From positions 10,045,172 through 10,109,171 of the forward strand of contig JAJEKV010000020.1 of assembly GCA_021234155.1 (NCBI GenBank): a stretch of 64,000 nt of DNA, given 5' to 3'. The notes beneath the pieces are model-generated. The model had not been told where the DNA came from and ran no database searches. It was given only the letters and a program-made list of their open reading frames with translations. Every line of letters begins with the position of its first letter. Position 1 is the first letter of the stretch. This DNA comes from Isoetes taiwanensis. Lineage: Eukaryota; Streptophyta; Lycopodiopsida; Isoetales; Isoetaceae. Positions 60,747-64,000 of the stretch are shown here, piece by piece. Position numbers and translations under genes: made by a program.

Positions 60747-62353
60747 CTATCTAATTTTTGCAACCGGGCCAAAATTACCAAAAGCAGGATCAAAACTAGA
60801 AACACACTGCGCCGCTGTTGCAAAGGATGAATCCGAGCTTTTCCAGACTGTAGAATTATCCGATGCTTTCAAATTAATGCCCCCATCGTTAAATTGCTGA
60901 TAAGTCGCTCCCTGCATGTTAGTATTCCATTTTATGACGGAAGCAACCAAGATCTGCAAATCCCCTGTACAATTAAGCAACAGAGTAATTTTTGCCCTCA
61001 GATTTGCCGATATATTTTGTGCAAAAAAAAAACCTTAAATTGCCTTCACTCCTTGAGATCAGTGGAAATTAATATGAATCGACAACATAACTAGCAGAAA
61101 ATATAACTATGTTATTCATGCATGCAACAAAACCCTACAACCGTTACCTTTGTGGACGCTTTGCTCTATCATTGTAGATACAATGTTTAGCAGCTTGCTC
61201 TTGTTCATGCTCACTAAGAAGGTCGGGTGAATGTATCATAATTAACCAAGATCCCCGCCATAACAATGGAATTATTAAGCCCGGAAATTACAGTGCTACT
61301 TATCTACAAAGATAGTCAAAGGACTCCAAACCTACTTTCATCTCCACAAAGGGAAGAGGAGAGCGGAAATTCTGAAGAACATCTTGATGTTTGTAAGGGA
61401 AGTTCTCACTGGAAATTAGAAGTGTGACATCCACAAGAGACATTGTTCAGATTATTTGGAACCAAAAATTGAAAAGGAAAACCAAGGTAAGTGAACTAAC
61501 AGTGGCACATTCTTAGCATTTGCATTGTCAAAAGGCATCCCATCAGCTTCTGGGTGCTTCATAACTTGCTTTGTTTTTTCCTTTCCTCATGATGACATGC
61601 GCTCCATACGCTTCATACTCTTTATTATCAAAATGATGTGAAGTTGCTTCTGACTCTGGTTCCAGGGCTACCAGTTGCCTGATCAAGACACTTCCCAGGC
61701 CAATCTCTACTGCCATTAGTGGAGGCTTACAATCCATAAGTAGACCATCACTAGATGGACATGTCACAGATGAGACCTCTGGCTCTTCAAATGCTATCAG
61801 ATTTTGTGTTATTTTTTCTGATGAAGCACGAGCCCTAAACATAGATGTGCATTTGCGAGAAGGAACAAGTGTCTCCATGAAGGGCGCAGTCATCCATTTG
61901 TTGCAAAGCCTGCAACGCATTTGAATGAAAACATTTTTTGATCAAACAATTCAAACCAAATCTGAGCTAAATACGAGTGAGGTTTTCAAGGGTTACACAC
62001 CATCTTGGCAAGAACAAACGGCTGTAGTGTCGGAACTAAAGCTTGAAAAATGTATGAGCATACTTGAAGTTGGCAAAGGCAAGGAGGCAAGAATCATGCA
62101 AATGGGAATACAGTTAGTATTCCATTTTATGACAGAAGCAACCAAGATCTGCAAATCCTCTGTAGAATTAAGCCGATATGTTTACCCAAGGTGAAGACCA
62201 TGTAACCCTCGCAGTCTCATCGCTATCATCCTCGATCTGAATCCAAGCATTTCCTACAGTTGCTACCAAGCTCCTTTTTGGCCATCTCTGTTTCGATCCA
62301 GTTTGCATTGCTCTGTTTTGAATCCAAACTTGCACCAATTTTGCCGCTTTCAA
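60747..62353 (-). CDS. Candidate minus-strand exons of an unidentified gene
   Basis: Three minus-strand segments look like exons. 62353 to about 62186 encodes SLVATVGNAWIQIEDDSDET and ARVTWSSPW before a GTAAAC donor. 61909 to about 61543, after the acceptor GTTGCAG, encodes LCNKWMTAPFMETLVPSRKC and later MAVEIGLGSVLIRQLVALEP. 60967-60747, after the acceptor TTGTACAG, encodes DLQILVASVIKWNTN and ends FGPVAKIR-stop. The frame around 61915 reads CRLCNKWMTAP, which resembles the C-x2-C-x-KW core of CW zinc fingers, but the acceptor would cut through it and the remaining CW residues are not evident. Phases between the first two segments match only with a weak donor. I cannot name the protein. Confidence 0.35.
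60918..60978. repeat. Duplicated exon start, copy 1
   Basis: About 61 bp (GTTAGTATTCCATTTTATGA ... AATTAAGC) repeated at 62113-62173 with about four differences. On the minus strand both encode DLQILVASVIKWNTN behind an acceptor-like TACAG. Confidence 0.85.
62113..62173. repeat. Duplicated exon start, copy 2
   Basis: Second copy of the 61-bp segment at 60918-60978. Homology stops soon after the coding part, so only the acceptor and the first 15 or so codons are shared. Confidence 0.85.
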
Positions 62354-62395
62354 GTATTATAGCATTGAACTTTCAAGTATTATAGCATTGAACTA
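62347..62395. repeat. 23-bp tandem duplication
   Basis: TTTCAAGTATTATAGCATTG plus AAC occurs twice in direct succession. Confidence 0.85.
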
Positions 62396-63300
62396 TAAAA
62401 CCAGAAAGCCCACTGCTATCAAAGCTTTGATTAAGCCTGCGACCGCCATAGCTGCGGGAGCAAGAAGTACCGGTTAGCCGGTTTCGCTAGGGGCTGACAA
62501 ACAACGTAATTGACCGAGAATTTACAGCCCATAATGAATTTGAAGCAGTTATTGACATATTCTGGGTATATACTGGTATATACCTAGAATGTGCCACAAA
62601 CCCACATAAACAAGGGTTTGCCCCCTAGGGGCAACCCAAAAAGAGATATTCACACTATTAGATCAATGTGTCAACAATAGTAATGGGGTCCGATAGGCTG
62701 TCCACTGTCTCCAATGATATTTGGCCTATATATTGATTTGTTTGAGGATTGACTTGCTGGACATGGGGGGTGGTGCAGTTCAACTCATACACCATATCAT
62801 TCGGCAGCTCATATTTGCTGAGGATGTGGATCCCTTAGCTTACATCTCGGCTACATGTAGCAACATCTGGATGCCTGGATACTTACTACCAGCCCACTGT
62901 CATGCCAGGTCTAGAAAGAGGATGAAATTGATATGCCAATATTAAAATTGATGTGCCAAAAAGCATTCCTCTAAAACAACATTGAAAAATCTTCCCTGTC
63001 TCTTTCCTACTCATCCCCCCTTTATTTCATCTATCCTTCATTCTCTCTCTTGCCTTCTCCCCCATACTGCCCACCCAACGATTTGCTTTGAGCTTGTTAA
63101 ACTGCTAGTTTAAAATGATATTTGAAATTGACGAGCACCCCAAAATTGAAGATGCCCACCACAGGACCAGAGGTTTGTTGATTTGACAGTAAGTCAACGT
63201 CTTGTCCTTCACGCCATGCAGTCATGGAGAATTATCAAGAAAGTGAAGCGGCAGAATTCGAATTGAAATTACAAAGAAAATAGAGGAGGTGTCAAAACAG
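62396..63300. other. Repeat-bearing spacer, no gene recognised
   Basis: Holds the partner (62545-62597) of the short dispersed repeat at 5096. The phrase TTGATATGCCAATATTAAAA near 62928 is similar to text just after the 5.1-kb copy, suggesting a longer shared element. No coding exon seen. Confidence 0.4.
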
Positions 63301-63350
63301 GTAGAATAGAATAGAATAGAATTGAATTTTATCGTCCAAGTGGACCAGAA
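63301..63350 (-). repeat. Microsatellite-tailed LINE terminus, (TTCTA)n tail
   Basis: On the minus strand GGTCCACTTGGACGATAAAA is followed by TTCAATTC and a TTCTA-type run (63301-63322). It fits the shared terminus (GTGGACGTTAAAAA) and has the short palindrome GTCCACTTGGAC. A second TTCTA run lies at 63379-63405. Confidence 0.45.
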
Positions 63351-63690
63351 GCAAGAAGAGCTAGAAGCCAGAACTAAAGAATAGAATAGAATGGAATAGA
63401 ATAGAAAGAGAAAGGAACAAACCAATGGCCAAGGAGTATATTCTGGAGCAGAAGACAGTAAACTGAATTATGTCAATGCAAGAATTATCTACCTCGTTGA
63501 TGAGGTCGAGGTTTCAAGAGAGGTATTGGCCCTTGATTAAAACATGAATTCTAGAATTAAATCATATATATGTGCCTAGGCCATATATAGGCAGTGGAAA
63601 CACCCACATATAGCCCACAGGTTCCCATTATGCACACCAAACTGACTTCACACAAATTATCAAACGATAAGTGAATCCATAAAGAGTAAT
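63351..63690. other. Spacer between two repeat termini
   Basis: Contains a second GAATA/TTCTA run and no recognised gene. Confidence 0.3.
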
Positions 63691-63760
63691 AGATGGATAG
63701 ATAGGTAGATAGTACTTTTTATGTCATACGACATGGCATCCCCCATAGGGACATACAGAG
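63691..63760 (-). repeat. Microsatellite-tailed LINE terminus, (CTAT)n tail
   Basis: On the minus strand ATGTCGTATGACATAAAAAG is followed by TACTATCTACCTATCTATCC. The layout (palindrome, GACATAAAAA-type terminus, tetranucleotide run) matches the other four copies, though the sequence is the most diverged of them. Confidence 0.35.
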
Positions 63761-64000
63761 GTCCCCTAAATGTCCCAAGAGAGCTTGAACACATGGCCTC
63801 CTAATTGCGAATCATGCCACCTTGATAACTTTCTTGTAAAACATGAAGGATATATAGACACATATTTGTTATCAATTTTAGCAACCATTATACACATAAA
63901 TTGAATTACTTGAATTGGAGTTTTTCATCCACAGAGACAAAAAAAAGTCTATGGGACCTAAACAAAAAACACAATAGACCTATTACAATGTAGGATTAAA
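63761..64000. other. End of window, no gene recognised
   Basis: No feature could be supported beyond possible body sequence of the repeat ending at 63691. Confidence 0.3.

Noticed and set aside
60736-60757. (CTAT)n run as another microsatellite-tailed LINE end
   Set aside because: Neither side carries the GTGGACGTTAAAAA-type terminus or a palindrome; treated as a plain microsatellite.
1-64000. tRNA or rRNA genes, CRISPR arrays, DNA-transposon terminal inverted repeats
   Set aside because: None could be recognised by reading; weak cloverleaf-like or inverted stretches were not convincing.

Overview
This is nuclear DNA of a land plant. Three things point there: a near-complete plant-type CABIN1 gene with GT/AG introns, telo-box motifs (AAACCCTAA) in a promoter-like stretch, and a mix of Copia, Gypsy and plant L1-type LINE remains. 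One LINE family does not look L1-like, and the short gene introns and microsatellite-tailed repeats would suit a fern or another non-flowering vascular plant. The species cannot be fixed from the sequence alone.

Layout. 0-2.5 kb: repeat-rich spacer with tandem duplications. 2.5-3.6 kb (minus): a small multi-exon gene of unknown function. 4.1-4.2 kb: paired telomere-like promoter boxes. 4.5-7.3 kb: LINE fragments and AT-rich spacer. 8.07-17.2 kb (plus): CABIN1, a subunit of the HIRA histone H3.3 chaperone complex, read as 16 phase-consistent coding exons (1958 codons) plus a possible tiny terminal exon. 18.6-24 kb (minus): a Gypsy fossil abutting a Copia fossil. 24.2-26.4 kb: an unclassified decayed coding-like stretch. 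27.7-31.3 kb (plus): a truncated Gypsy fossil with one long LTR. 32.1-40.9 kb (minus): a large L1-type LINE (LINE A) with an unusual tandem-duplicated spacer between its two ORFs. 43.1-43.9 kb (plus): the 3' end of an unidentified gene. 46.7-58.1 kb (plus): a non-L1 reverse transcriptase remnant, then LINE B, which is split by a nested LINE C. LINE C has a 13-bp target-site duplication and an inverted 5' half, the hallmark of twin priming. 58.5 kb (plus): an orphan exon resembling the catalytic block of the autophagy enzyme ATG10. 60.7-62.4 kb (minus): candidate exons of an unidentified gene, part of which is duplicated. 62.4-64 kb: repeats.

Most of the sequence is transposon debris around a few host genes. 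The most unusual signals are (1) a LINE family whose copies end in a conserved short terminus followed by a different 4-5-bp microsatellite in each copy, (2) the twin-primed LINE-in-LINE, and (3) the duplicated module with a 298-codon open frame inside LINE A. No prokaryotic, CRISPR or rRNA/tRNA feature was seen.
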